A DNA stretch of 64,000 bases from Mucidula mucida (taxonomy: Eukaryota > Basidiomycota > Agaricomycetes > Agaricales > Physalacriaceae): NCBI GenBank assembly GCA_015501055.1, contig JADNYV010000027.1:186001-250000 (forward strand), read 5' to 3'. Within the stretch, counting starts at the first letter, position 1, and every line of letters starts with the position of its first letter. Shown one piece after another: positions 42,262-54,763 of this stretch. Below the pieces are notes generated by a model that was not told where the DNA came from, did not search any database, and saw nothing but the letters and a program-made list of their open reading frames with translations. Position numbers and translations under genes: made by a program.

Positions 42262-43526
42262 CCGTAAGTTACTATCTCTACCACGACAATGTAGATATGC
42301 CTATGTATATGTATGCAAATATTGTTCTCAAAGACTGTCAAGTTATCATTGACAACTCTGTATATATATATGCACTGGTCAAAGCTTTGCGAGATACCAT
42401 GCCACTGTTTATGGACGGCCAAGGTCAGGAATTGTCTTGCGAGGAATCTTGTAAGTATGATATTCCTCTTATGATGACAACTGCGCAGAGGTCACTCAGC
42501 GTAGATGAAGGCGCAACTCTTGGCGCATTTGTTCAGCTCGACTTGATCAGATGAATTCGACCAAGCTTCCGGTGACGAAAAGCATCTATTTCATAAACGA
42601 GATGGGAACTATGAGGCCTTTCCTGTAAATACAATGATGGCCCATAGAACCAACACCATAGTTCTGGGATGTGTTCTTCTCGGTCACAGGCAAATATAAC
42701 ACGCAGACTTTCAGCTCTTCATTAAAAGAACTGTCTTTCTTGATCCTACCATGAGGACGAACGCAGAGCCAAGGCATCCAACAGGAAGTCATCTATCCCT
42801 ATCAACCATCGGGTTGAGAATTGCAGCGTCCATCGAAGGGATACAGCTCTTGAAATATTTGAGTAATTCATCGATGTCCAAGGAAAGAATTGACATATTG
42901 TAGAAAGGGAGACTCCAAGGATAGACTCTGGTAGCTGTAAGAAGTCGTCGAAACAAAATGACCATTGAAGAAAGGAAGTTGAACGTTGGATTCCTACCAC
43001 GGTTTCACGTTGATCCATGCACTTCTCGGACTGCGCGATTGCCTGGACGCCAATATTGGCACCAATGTGTGCATTCTTGAGGACAAACCGTGAAAGCGCT
43101 GCACCAACTACTACTACCATTGTGGCGACTCAACGCCAAACACGGTACCTTCTCTTCCTGTAGTTCGGGGTCAGAAAGATCTCATCGCGGATTCAGTCTA
43201 TACAGAAGTATCATTAGCAGCCTTTTACGGTTTGAATGCTTATCAAACGTGAAGCAATGCAAGGTTTGCTAAATCCCGAAGCCTATGCTGCTTCACTTCA
43301 CGTAGGACTATCTGACGAGATCCTCGTGTTACGATACTTGCGAAGACAATTGGAATCAGTTTGGAAATGACATTCATTTGAAGTGCATAGACCTCGCGCA
43401 TCAACGATACATACGTCAAGAATGATTGGTTTCTAGTGAATGTATCCCATAGTCCTGTGTTGAAGAAGTGAAGAAAAGTAAATTACAAGAGAACATACAT
43501 AATAAGGGTGAAGTTGAGGGGAATGC
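42262..43526. other. region with weak minus-strand coding signal, no gene assigned
   Basis: Minus-strand pieces such as VGAALSRFVLKNAHIGANIG (about 43100), YPWSLPFYNMSILSLD (about 42915) and TYVSLMREVYALQMNVISKL (about 43385) look protein-like and are separated by plausible introns, but I cannot join them into one gene or name a family. May be a decayed gene downstream of the right kinase block. Confidence 0.3.
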
Positions 43527-44490
43527 TTAACAAGCACATGGATCATTCTGGCCCGCAGCCGCTTGCTTGTTCAAGTCTACACCTGCCCGTCCGCCGGGCG
43601 CCGCACGAGCACTCGTTCTCGGTGGTGGAGCCGTTAAAGGCAATTTCTTGGCTGTGGAATTGTAAGAACGAGTCGTGGGCAAAAGGAAAGGACCGTACCA
43701 ATGGCCATGAAGATATCGGAGACACCCTCGCCCGTCTTTGCACTAGTTTCGCCCCACATGAGTCCCTCCTCATCTGCATACTTCTTGGCCTCTTCCTCGG
43801 ACACCTGCCTTCGCGCAGAAAGATCCGACTTGTTTCCACAAAGTGCGATGACTATTGACGGGTCCGCCTGCCGCTGAAGTTCACGGATCCATGTACGAGC
43901 TTTTTCCAGCGAGGCGGTTTGTGTTATGTCGTAGACGACAACGGCGCAGTTGGCATTACGGTAGTACATGGGAGCCTATAGTGGAATGAGCCTCTATCCG
44001 GTGTAGAAGCGATGGTACATACAAGAGACTGCACAAATATGGAATGTCAAGATTAGGTAGGGCACCAAACTTTGGGGCTCACCTTGTATCGTTCTTGTCC
44101 AGCAGTATCCCTGCAAAGCGTAAGGAGGAGCAACATGAACATATTATAGACTCACCATATCTCGAACTTGACGGTGGTCTGGTCTTCGAGGGTTACAGTC
44201 TGGGTGAGAAAGGCGGCTGTGGGTAAATGAGATTACGCCGCGATGAACAGAGAGGCAGCACACCGCCGATTGTGCTTTCCCGGTAGTCGTCAAACTGGTC
44301 CTTTACAAATCGTAGGACCAAACTGTGGCGCAAAATGAGAATGAGACCACAATCCGACTGACCGCAGCTGCTTACCTGGATTTGCCTACAGCGCTTTCGC
44401 CTGGACGGGCCAATTAATTTAATAATGAGTAAATAAGAGAAATATATGCTCACCGAGTAGGACAAGTTTGAACTGGAATTGCTTGGACAT
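43527..44490 (-). CDS. YPT5: Rab5-type small GTPase (Ypt5/Vps21)
   Basis: Early-endosome Rab GTPase. Spliced protein: MSKQFQFKLVLLGESAVGKS with the P-loop GESAVGKS, switch I [35 protein letters not shown], NKSD guanine motif, and ETSAKTG. It ends GQNDPCAC, so the CxC end is doubly geranylgeranylated. Seven or more short exons with standard ends; one is a 6-nt microexon (44023-44028, TCTCTT) that supplies Ser-Leu of ERYKSLAP. The Ala-Ala after STIG is characteristic of Rab5. The frame is clean apart from normal introns. Confidence 0.93.
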
Positions 44491-44768
44491 GGTGGTCGCT
44501 AACAAGATGATGGCACGGCAGTGCGCTTGGTGCGTGGAGTGGTCAGGGGCACAGAGCCGGAGGTTGCCGAGAATTTTCGTGCTGTCAATTTTGGGCCGGT
44601 TGCCTCCTGCTCTCGAACCACCATCATCAAGTACCGGGACCTAGTGCTAAGCTATTAGCCTCGCTCTGCACTCGCTGTATATCGTCGCAGTCTGCTTATA
44701 TCATCCAGTTCTACGCTTTCAAAAGGTCCACGTCACAAGCCTTCTTGCCAACGTCTACTCTGAGCATC

Positions 44769-47488
44769 ATGAATCGCCACCATCCGTACGGAGAGAATCC
44801 CATGCGCCACGCTGGAGCCTCGCCGCCCTCGGGCTTCGGTCCAGACAGGTCTCATCGTGGTAGCTATCGAGGAGGTGGACGTGGAGGGCGTGGGCGCGGC
44901 GCCGGTCACAATTCTTTCCAGTCGGGCAAAATGAACGGAAACTTTAATGCCTATGATCAGCCTCCGCCTGACATGGGTTATGGTGGCTACGGGAACATGC
45001 AACCTCAGGCGCCCCCGCAAGACCCATATTATCAGAACTATGGACCAGGCACATCAGCGCCTTATCCTCCTATGAACTCTTCAGGATACGCCGCAGCTCC
45101 CGGATACAACAACAACAAGTATGAAGGTACGCTAACATCTAAGATTCAAAGTTTAAGCCGGCCGGTAGCTCTTAGTCTTGGCGGCTGCCTTCATTATCCG
45201 TCAGTCTATATAAGGCGCGTAAATGGGAAACGACCACGATCTAGTTTCGTTTGTCCGCGCGATCGCTTCTTTGTGGCGTTGAGTCTCATTGATGGAACTT
45301 GAGCGCTGAGCCTGCTGCCTAATTCAGCGTCTAACTGAGATTTCATTGGATCTGAAATCTAAGCGCCCGGGCGGATAATCCCTTCTGTGTCCGTGATTCT
45401 ATTCATTCGGCTACACCTTGTCTATATTCGTCTCATCTTTCTCTTCTTGGAACGTCAATCTCACTACTTGTTTATCGTGTTAGACCAATCAGGATCGTAC
45501 GATGGTGACAGCGGTGGTTACGGACAAGGTGGTGCAAGGCGCCCTCCACCGCCACCTCGCAAAGACAGAGAAGACAAAGTTCACGATTCAATCATCGAAG
45601 AAAGAATTCAACGCGAACGTCCTTGTCGGACCTTGTTCATCCGTAATATTAAGGCAAGTTTCCGCGTCCAGTGGCGAAAACCTCTCAACTCATACTGTGT
45701 CAGTATGAAACTAATAGTGACGACGTGCGTCGCTCGTTCGAAGAACATGGGGACATCAAGACGTTTTTTGATCTAATCTCCACGCGGGGGATGGTGTTTG
45801 TCACCTACGTACGTCAAACAGATAATGAAATCTTTATGAACAGATATTGATCAATACGCAGTTTGATCTTCGTGCAGCAGAACGTGCACGAGAACGACTA
45901 CAAGACACCGAGATAAGTGGACGACCTGTGAGCTTATCAGATTGAGTCTCTTTCCAGTATCTCATCAGTAGTCAGATCGATGTGCATTACTCACTTCCTC
46001 GAGATGACTCGAAGGATGCCAAAAATATTGTAGGGTTTACCGTTATCCTCGAGACATGACTGTTTACGACAGATAGGAAATGCAGGGATCGCTTCAAGTG
46101 ACCCTTCGTAGTTCGCCATCAGGTCAAGCTATCGACGACAATGAAGTCCGCCGCAAATTCCAACAGTTTGGCGATGTCAAGAGCGTTCGGCCAGTTGGTA
46201 ATCGCATAGAGTAAGTCATCATTTTTAGGTTTCCCACTAATTCTTATCCGATTGTCAGTTCTCGATATGTTGAATACTACGACACCCGAGTACGTGTTTC
46301 CTTCCTCCCATAGCTGTCCTTTTTTTCAACATCTTCCAAGGCATGCTTTGAAGCACATGATCGTCTGCGCCACCAAGGGCTACAAGATGGCGTCATGGAT
46401 ATAGTCTTTGCTTGGGACACTGCGGCTGAGGCCAACGGCACCGGCGGACATCGGTAAGATTGCGCCTATGGCGTTGCTCACCCATTTCCTGACTTTTCCA
46501 ATTAGTGGTGATCATGACGGTCGTGGCGGCGGGAGAGGGCGTGGTCGAGGTCGAGGGTCGTGGTGGTGGTGGCCCTCGAGACCGAGATGACGAATTTGAC
46601 CACCGAGACCGTGATCGTCAGCGCCCACGGGACGAAGGATATGGGGAGCGGCCTAGTAGGGGCGGAGGACGTGGTGGTTACAGTGACCGCGGTGGATACA
46701 ACGACCGCTATAATGATAGGGATCGCGATGGATATGGGCCATCCTATGGCGGCGGCGGCGGCGGGGGAGGTCCTCCTCCTTCAGTTTATGGCGGCCCTCC
46801 ATCAGGCCATTACGGCGGTCCTCCCCAAAGTTATGGCGGTGGTCCCTCAAATTATAACCAGCCACCTCCACCTCCGCCGCCCATCCAGCAGCCCACTCAT
46901 ACCCTACCACCGACAGTGAGAAGAGCCTCTGAAATCTGTGAACGTCGTCTAATCGTTTTTAGGGAGCGGATGACCGAGTAGAACAAGCACGGAAAGTTCA
47001 ACAGGTATTCAGACTCCACGTCGCATACCTGACATTGACTGATTAACCCTCCGTAGTTGCTGGCAGCTCTCAAACAACCAGCAGCTCCGCCAAGCACAAT
47101 GCCGCCAGTTCCTTCTGCAGCGCCGACACCACCAAATTATTTTGGCGGCATTCCCCATCAGCCAGGCTTACCGCCTCCGCCTTCTATGCCACCACAGTCC
47201 GCAATGCCGCCTTATCCTGGAGCTTACCCGCCTCCCGCGACATCGACTCCCCAGCCCGGTTCAGCACCTCCACCTGGAACGCTGCCGCCCGGGATCATGG
47301 CTATTCTACAACAACAACAAGGACAACAACCCGGTTCGTATCCTGGCTCGGTGAATACGCCGCCCCCAGCGGGGCCTAGTCTTCAAGCTCTGATGTCCAT
47401 TTTGGTGAGCTAGCTTTGTTTTTGGTGTAAGGCTTGATGAATTGACGTGTGGCTGTGTTCGCAGCAGCAGCAAGCTACAAAACGGTGA
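44769..47488 (+). CDS. Mei2-like RRM protein with RGG and proline-rich tail
   Basis: RNA-binding protein with two RRMs in Mei2 arrangement. RRM1: RTLFIRNIKYETNSDDVRRS, STRGMVFVTYFDLRAAERAR. Linker: IDVHYSLPRDD. RRM2: SLQVTLRSSPSGQAIDDNEV, RYVEYYDTRACFEAHDRLR. The N-terminus is RGG/Tyr/Gly-rich; the C-terminal part has an RGG box (46510-46700), a Pro/Gly-rich stretch and a Gln end (QQQATKR). Introns: a long one, 45127-45483, and a GC-AG intron at 45654-45703. No third RRM was found. A frame break in the RGG box near 46555 (RGRGS-WWWW against GGGGPRDRDDEF) is probably an error. Yeast Mei2 drives meiotic RNA switching; the role here is unknown. Confidence 0.8.
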
Positions 47489-48649
47489 TATCGCTTACAG
47501 ACATATGATTATTGTATTTTGGATGTTGGTGCTTTTATTGATACACTAATTTAAGAGCTCTCTGTCCTCCTTTCTGATACTTGCTATAAACGTTCTTTTC
47601 TTCTTCTCAGCATTGTGGATGGACGACATTAAGCTCAACCGTTGTCCTATGCGCCGTTGCATATAGTCAAAGAGGTACGAGGGATGTTTTTCTCAAAATG
47701 TGAAGATCTGTACTGATATATTTTCGTCAGCAGAAGTGTTCCCAATTGCATTTTCGGACGTGGCGTAGGCTTTCGAGGAATTTTGTTCGGGGGTGTTTTA
47801 TCGAGGGCACTGACAGGTCTCGGTAGTGGCGCCGAGTTCGTTTCTAGGAATCTAGAATGTCAAGCGCCATGTGCGACATCATTTAGGGCGCTGTTGCTTG
47901 GAATGTTATGAAGCATTCTGGGAACGGTAGAAGGTAGGGATTGATACTTTGCTGCTGCCGCGCTGGACGACATTCAGAGCCGATGGATTCAAACGACTGA
48001 AGGTCCAACCGAGGCATTGCGATGGCGGTGAACTGAAAGCCCGACGTCTGGCGCGACTTGGCAACTTCGCATGATCATGATCGGAGCTCCCTCTCTTCCT
48101 GTCCATGGATCGCTTTCGTGTCAAAGCGTCTATGAATTCGGTCCGTTAGGACGGAATGCCCGTCTAGACTGTAACCGCAACCTACATTGGCGTCGCGCAA
48201 GATCACGCGATTTGATCATGATGGTTAGAGGGTACTCAACGCACTTGTCTCCATAACATCTCCACAAAATTAACCAGTGCTTCAATGCAAATTTCAGTTT
48301 CGAGGAGCGCGCACGGACGCCCGTTAAAGGTTTACTTTGAACTACGTGACAGTCTGGACTACCCGCAAACCAAGCGGCACTTGATCATCTGTCGATGCCA
48401 ATCACCACAAGGGAATCTCGCTTCCGTTTCATCCTGCCGGGGGGCAAAAGCTCGGACCCCAATAATGCAAGTTTTGCATGCAGCTAGCGCGCAACTGGAG
48501 TCAGATGTTATGAGCTAGACTCTGTCCATCACACCCTCCCATCTCCTTTGGCATCATGTTCCGAAAGTCCAGACAAAATACCTTATACGCTCACTACGCG
48601 ATGAGAGTATAAAAGCTCAAGTGAGAAGGACATCTTCAACACACAAAAC
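47489..48649. other. intergenic; TATA element near its end
   Basis: No gene seen. The 3' flank of the RRM gene is AT-rich. GAGTATAAAAGCTC at 48605-48618 is a good TATA box about 40 bp upstream of the next ATG. Confidence 0.5.
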
Positions 48650-50072
48650 ATGTCTTTCGCATACACTCCCAACTTCCACCTCGCCCAAGCCAACAACGAG
48701 CTCGTTCTTGAACGGGGCCATTCGCCAGCCACACCGAAGAACAAGCGCGTTCTGGTCGTTGGTGGCGGCGTGACGGGCTTTACTGTGAGCTCTTTCAATC
48801 GCGTCTTCTGCGGTTATTGGTCACTTACCAACGCACTAGACTGCGTGGGCGCTTTTGGACGCTGGGTATAGAGTTACCATAATCTCAGACAAATGGGCCG
48901 ACCCGAAGGATCGTATTGCGTCCCAGATCGCAGGCGCTCTGTAAGTTCCATCTCTGTCTACCCAACAAACTTACAATTCCAACATAGGTGGGAATGGCCT
49001 CCCGCTGTCTGTGGAAAGCACACCGACGTCAGTATACAATGATTCGGCGCGCTTATTACAGACCCTTCATTCATTCATTTCTCTACTAGGTAATCTCACT
49101 CGAAAAGTCGAAAGACTGGTGTATGACTTCGTACCACATCTTCGACAAGCTCCAGGAATGGATGCCCCCGGTTGGGAACCTGAAGGCGTTTGACCACGGC
49201 GTGCAGATGGGCATGGCCAATTTCTTCTTTGTCGAGAAGCTGGAGGAAATGGCCGATGCGGGCCAGCTGGATAAATGGAATGAGATCCAGGAGATGTCGG
49301 CTGAGGTTTGTTGTTTCTTAAAGATAAAATTTCTTCGCTTGCCCATAATGTTCTCGTACAGATCAAAGGCGTCAAACGCGACCCCACGCTTATCCACCGC
49401 CATAAAGTCAACAAAAGAGCCGGCGTCGTCGACTCGTACCAGCACATGTCGCCCATGATCGATACCGACGCGTATATGCGGTGGCTGCAGTTCGTGGTCA
49501 CATGCAAAGGGCGCGAGCCTCTACACGCGGAAAGTGGAGGGCGACTTGCTTTTCCAAGAAGGCACCCTCCTCGCGCAATATGATGCGGATATCATCGGTC
49601 CAACCGCCCACTGGTCTGGGAGCGCACCGTTGGGCCTCTGAGTCTAATTGATTTTCTCAGACCGACACTGATGATGCGACTACTACAGGACTCGTCCAAC
49701 CGCACGAGTACAGCCTCGATCTCAAGATGGACAGTCCAGAGATTCAGCGCATGCGCGCGCGGTGCAACAACTTTGTGCCGGGCTGGAGAACGCTGAGTAC
49801 GACCCCGACGCGCCGCTTGTGCAGGGCCTGCGGCCGTTCCGTGGGACCAACGTCCGCATCGAGCGGAGACGAGGAAAAACGGGAGTAGGATAATACACTC
49901 GTATGGGCACGGTGGGAGTGGCTTCACGCTGTCCTTTGGGTGTGCGAGAGATGTGAGTATCGGTTAAGTTCTTTATTAGAGGAAACTTCTGATGCGTTGA
50001 TGATAGGTTCTTGGACTGGTTTATGACCTGGAAAAGGACCTTGCTGTCGAGGGGACGCATGCACATTTGTAG
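48650..50072 (+). pseudogene. FAD-dependent oxidoreductase, D-amino acid oxidase family, several frame breaks
   Basis: Start MSFAYTPNFHLAQANNELVL, then the dinucleotide-binding motif VLVVGGGVTGFT joined by an intron to TAWALLDAGYRVTIISDKWA, and later exons WPPAVCGKHTD, GVVDSYQHMSPMIDTDAYMR, ATGLGA-like PTGLGAH, RGTNVRIERR, HSYGHGGSGFTLSFGCARDV and LGLVYDLEKDLAVEGTHAHL. The order matches DAO-type flavoenzymes. Frame changes are needed near 49505-49600, about 49660 and about 49885. No residues are obviously lost between frames, so either a recent pseudogene or base errors. Family members oxidise amino or related acids; the substrate is unknown. Confidence 0.7.
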
Positions 50073-50637
50073 CTTGTTGTCGTCGCTATAATAAACATTG
50101 GTTTGACAGCAGCCTTGTGTGCTGAGAACTGTCAGTCTTCCTCCACATGCTCACCTTCTAGACCCAGTTGACGCCGTTGCTCACCGTGTACTATTCGCTT
50201 TCACTAATCAGAAGGTCATATTGGGGTTCCAAGAGAAATACATCTCAGGTCAAGGGGTGGTTAATGGAGAGAAAAACATGCACGTTGGTGATGTGTGGCA
50301 AACATCTTCTCAATTTGTGGTTTCCTCGTCCGTCGTCATCATATCAGTTGATTGTCGAAAATTGATACACTCAATCGTAGCGTATAGTCGTAAGTTCAGA
50401 TACACGATTCCTTCTAAAGCCCGCCATCCTTGTAAAACCCCCGCGGAAGGTCCTATCTACTTGGGCGCACAGTCGGTCAGAAAATTGATCCGAATGAAGC
50501 TGCACGGAGTGCAGTCATTAATTGTGCTGTCCATAGTCGAGCGACACCATAATAAGCAGAACACGAATCTAAAACGGATCTTGAGCACAGACACAAGAAA
50601 AGTATAACCCAGACTTACACATGCCCGCCCGCCCTGT
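50073..50637. other. intergenic, no gene seen
   Basis: Frames up to 162 residues, but without a domain or splice pattern. It separates the oxidoreductase and NF-YB 3' ends. Confidence 0.45.
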
Positions 50638-51159
50638 TCATTCCTCAATTCTATCATTCGTGTCCTTGCCGGTCTGTTGCTGTGTAAAGCATCAGGTCTC
50701 ATCCAACGCAGCCGGAACAACGCACCTGCCGCAGCTTGGCCAAATGGATCTTGAGAGTCTCCGCATAGTTGTCAAAGCCGAGAGTAGTCATCGCATACAG
50801 AATATCCTCGCCACCAATCGTCTTGCGCTTCTCCATCTGGCACTTTTCTGCGGCCTCGCTGGTTATGAAGGATATAAACTCCGAGACGCACTCCTGCACG
50901 CATTCCTTCGCGTCTTTCGCGATTTTCGCGCTGGGCGGGACGGAGGCTTTCATGATGCGCGAGACTTGGCGATCTGCAGCGAATGAGGCGTGGCAAAGAG
51001 AGAGGAAGACATTAGCATACCGGTAGAAGCGATCCTGTTCACGATACTCGCCGACTTCCTGGTCCGTGATTGGGGGGGGTCGGGCGCATCGTCAGAGGGC
51101 GGGGGCTCAATCGTCTCTCCTCCATCCTGTGCTGCTATCCGCGGGTGTATATCCGCCAT
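50638..51159 (-). CDS. HAP3: CCAAT-binding factor subunit NF-YB / HAP3
   Basis: Histone-fold subunit of the trimeric CCAAT-binding complex. Core: [60 protein letters not shown] and [14 protein letters not shown]. The upstream part reads [20 protein letters not shown], then [13 protein letters not shown]. Restoring the conserved stretch needs three single-base corrections: in the 8-G run at 51072, in the codons after DRF (about 51033), and in the codon before VSRIMK. The last exon, after an intron, gives [13 protein letters not shown]. The protein sequence is otherwise perfect, so these are most likely sequence errors. Nuclear transcription factor. Confidence 0.85.
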
Positions 51160-51614
51160 AAACGCTACTTTGAAGCATCAACGAACCATAAAACAGTGGG
51201 AAAAGCTGTCACGGTGACCTACCGGGGTTATAGGTCTTGGGGGCGTCCAATGAGATAGTGGGTAGGATAGGAGGAGGAGACGGTGAGCAAGTGGGAATTA
51301 CAGCAATGTGCAGGTTAATGAGAGGGTGAGATAACAACTGTAATATTGATGGTCTCAATCCCAGTCTGGATCAACGGTCCAGGCTCGTTCGGCGTTGTCG
51401 GCCCGATGGTGTACTTGTAAAAATAATTGTGAAAATTCAGTAGACCATGATAAACTGTTCTAATACAGCTGCCTTCACATGGACCAGTCTCGACTCTCAC
51501 CTTTCTTCGTAAAGGTCACTGGATAAGCATCTTCATAAACTCTAAATATATAGCGCTTCCTCTCATTTCCATAATCAAGATCACCGGAAACAAAAAACCG
51601 CCACACTTACCTGG
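51160..51614. other. intergenic, NF-YB promoter side
   Basis: No gene seen. Contains the 5' flank of NF-YB and the 3' flank of the LAMTOR2-like gene. Confidence 0.5.
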
Positions 51615-52173
51615 TCACCGCGTCGTCGTCGTCGTCGGAGGCGGCGCTTTCCCAGAAAGAGCTGTAGCAGGCGTCGGCCCCACAGGCTTCGGAACAATCA
51701 AATGCTCCCGATGTTTACTCCACGACTTTGACAACACGTCCGCAAGTACCTGTCCCTATACATACACATACATCCAGCACTTCCACATAGACGAAGCCCA
51801 CTGACCTTGGACTGCAAATCGGCCCACGCCATATCCCGCGTCGCATTAAGCGCAACGAGCATCAGCGGCTCCTCGTCCTCATCCTGGCGCTCCACGTCCT
51901 CCACAGGCGTAACCACAATCCGGCCGAGCTTTGGAAACTCAGAAAGCATCGCGTAAAAAAAGAGCCTCTGCACACCTCGCTTTCCATGACGCCCGAACCA
52001 TGCCACACCTCCTCACCAAGCCCGACAATCAGTAGCACCTCGTCCTTTGGCCGTATCGGGTCGCACACGTAGCATACCAGCTGCCCAGCGGGCGTGAACA
52101 CGGCAGCAGTGTGAAGCCGTGGGACCTCGAGCACTTGGGTCAGGAGACTGTGAATGTTTGATAGCACGAGCAT
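51615..52173 (-). CDS. roadblock/LC7 protein, LAMTOR2 (p14)-like
   Basis: Exon 1 from 52173: MLVLSNIHSLLTQVLEVP, LHTAAVFTPAGQLVCYVCDP, VLLIVGLGEEVWHGSGVMES. The frame changes near 51975, then RLFFYAMLSEFPKLGRIVVT, LMLVALNATRDMAWADLQSK; intron 51805-51750, then VLADVLSKSWSKHREHLIVP and a Pro/Thr tail. Length and pattern (LTQVL, T..G.L..Y, LG..VW, acidic middle, L.ALN) fit the roadblock fold of LAMTOR2/p14, a Ragulator scaffold subunit at the lysosome/vacuole that feeds TORC1. The identification is by pattern only; another roadblock protein is possible. One base seems missing. Confidence 0.55.
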
Positions 52174-52541
52174 CACTGTTGAATGGCAGGAACAAGGCGG
52201 ATCCGATCAGGTGATGGCTGCAGCCTCAACTTCCACTGAAATGTAGTATTTGGACGGCGTCTCGAGCAGAATTCCTCAGTCTTGTCGGTTTTTGTTTCTC
52301 GTCGGTGCGAGCAGCGCCATTGCTGACATAGGACAACTGTCAAACAAAAGAGTGTTTGTTGAGTTCACGCCAGAATAACTCAAACGGGTAACATTAACAT
52401 TATTCGAAGGTTCATAATGACACTATAAACTGGGTCGTAAATGTAATTGTAAGGATATACATCAAAAAAACGGATGGTGAGAGTACAACATAGCATGTAA
52501 ACAGTAACAATAAAAGAAAGCGTTCATAGCAAAGCAAATAT

Positions 52542-54763
52542 CTACAGACGAGTGTCTGGGCAAAGCAAACTCCTGCGGTTCCACTCCGTCGTGAAACCCA
52601 ACATCTTCTCCGTCCCATTCGCCATGGGACCCTTCTTCAATCCAGGACTGTCCAACGACTCGCCCCGCTGCGCCACAGCGCCTCTCATCGCCTTGAGATG
52701 CAAATACATCGGGTTCTGAATAATCCTCAGCCGCGACTGGGGCCCACCCGTACCCTTATACGGCCTCTTCCCAAACTGCGCAAACTCCTCGGGGTCGCCA
52801 CAAATATACTGTTCCCCCGCTGACCCCTCAAATTGCGCAACTGCTTCTGGTGAAAAAACCGCTGCATCGGTGAAGGCAGCGGCATCATCTCCGGCTCAAA
52901 GTGGGTCTTGTACGGCAAAGGATACGACAGCACACTCCGCCGCTCGCCATCCAGCGAAATGTACATCGATAATGTCAAATTGGCCTCCGGCTCGGGAGGC
53001 ACCTCGGAAATGAACATGCTGACGAGCTCAGCGGTCGCACGGTAGCCCTCCGGCTGGAGCAGACGCCGCATGCGCACTTTCGCCTCCTCCTCGCGTTGGT
53101 CAGGCACATCCGCATAATCGACCGTTGGCATCACAGAATAGACCATCGCGTGCATGTATGCGTTTTGGAATCCCTTGGCCAGTTCCAAGAACCGACCGAG
53201 CCGCGAGGTTGATCGCGGAGAACGAGCGGGAGATTGTCTGTTTCGGGATGATCTCCGAGAGATAGATGGCGATTGCGGAGATGCGAACGGTTTGATGGGT
53301 AGAGAAGGGGATTCGGCAAGAGGGTGGTCAGTAACGGCCACAAGACGCGTAGGAGGTGGTCGACAACGACATGAAGTTGGAAGCGAGGAGCTGTTGGTTT
53401 AGGAATGGGCATATTAGAGGCGGACTCGGGAGAAGTAGACGGTGTGGTAATATCACTGAATGTGGATGAGAATGACGAGAAAGACGCGCTCGAATAATCA
53501 CTGTCGTCCGAAATAGCAGAATGGGAGAGGAAATGGAACTCGACATGGAGTTGGTTCTACTGCAGAGCAGACAGGGAGACGCTTTGCGTCCCTGCCGTCT
53601 GCGCTGTCCGGGATCATAGTGTGAGATGTCTGGGTCTAATAGGACATCCAAAGGGTCTGGTTTGCCGCCGCGCTTCACCGTGGAAATGGATTTGGAAGAT
53701 CCTGCACGTATGTGGCCGCGTTCTGTAGGGAAAAGCGCGCCGTTCATGGAGGAAAGAACCTCTTCAAAAGTGACCGACGACTGGGGAATTGTAGAGTCAA
53801 ACTCGTCAACTGGAGAGTAAGCTGGCTTTGTTCTGCGTGGTGGCAAGTCGAGAGGCGGGGTCGTCAGGGACAGACTTGACGACGAGCCCGACGCGAGTGT
53901 GCTATACGAGAGCTTGGGTTTCCTAGACCGCTTGAGCGCAGCGCGCTGACGCGCCTCCAGCTCCTGCTGGGCGTCGTCGGCGTTGCTCCTCTGCCTTGAG
54001 TTTCGCGGTCTGAATCCTGAGCTTCTCCTCTCTCAGCCTCAGTTTCTCTTCTCCCATATCCTCTGACAGCGCCGCTCCCACATCTGTCGCTCGCGTTTCT
54101 CGTGCTCAGCCGTTGCGCCTCCTTGGCCTTCTGCTCCTCCTCCTCGGTGAGGAGGGCACCGTGGGGCAGGAAACACATGTCAAAATCCTCCTCTTGGACG
54201 GCAGCTATGCGCGGGTCGTCGTCGGACGACACTTCGATGCCCTTCAGTTTGAGCAGGAGGATCTTGGCCAAGTGAATGTCGTCGTGGGCGTAGGCAACGT
54301 GGAGCTGGTCTTCGATCGTGTGCGGGGGGGACGGAGGTGAATCGCAGTAGAAATAGTCAAAGTCAGGCTCGGTGCCCGACGACGACGAAAAGGACGACGC
54401 AGAGGGCATGCGAGATGGGGGATACATAGGGAGAGGGTCAGTCCGCATGGTCGTCGCTAAGAAAAATAAGAGACCATGAGATTGGGCCACCGGCCAAGTT
54501 TTTGTGGCTGTACGCACCGCTGGACTTCGGAACGTCTTCGGCCGCGGAAGCAAATATTTCGGAACGTTGGGTATACCGTTGAGCAGAGAGTCCGGATGGG
54601 TTGTGGACCTGGTTCGGCGGTGGTGGTGTACTATCGGAGGCAGGTTCGTGTTGACGACGACGCTGGGCACCACCCGCCGTCGTCGTCGCGCCAGGCGTTC
54701 CTCAGACGCCTTGCGAGCCTCCGCCGCCGTCGAGATCTGGCGAGAGCGTCCGCGCGCTTGCAT
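52542..54763 (-). CDS. unknown Ser/Arg-rich protein, frame broken
   Basis: Reads on minus in several frames: MQARGRSRQISTAAEARKAS, RIAAVQEEDFDMCFLPHGAL, an EK-rich coiled segment (EKREELRLREEKLRIQTAKL), AYSPVDEFDSTIPQSSVTFE, LGRFLELAKGFQNAYMHAMV, EPEANLTLSMYISLDGERRS and an end of SLLCPDTRL. The pieces keep a consistent order, suggesting one protein of about 650-700 residues with some introns and frame errors. Low-complexity Ser, Arg and Pro stretches dominate. I recognise no domain. Exon limits are not resolved. Confidence 0.5.

Noticed and set aside
46560..46600. A WWWW motif ending the RRM protein early
   Set aside because: It arises from a frame shift inside the RGG box; the alternative frame continues RGG/Asp-Arg-rich coding for more than 100 residues.
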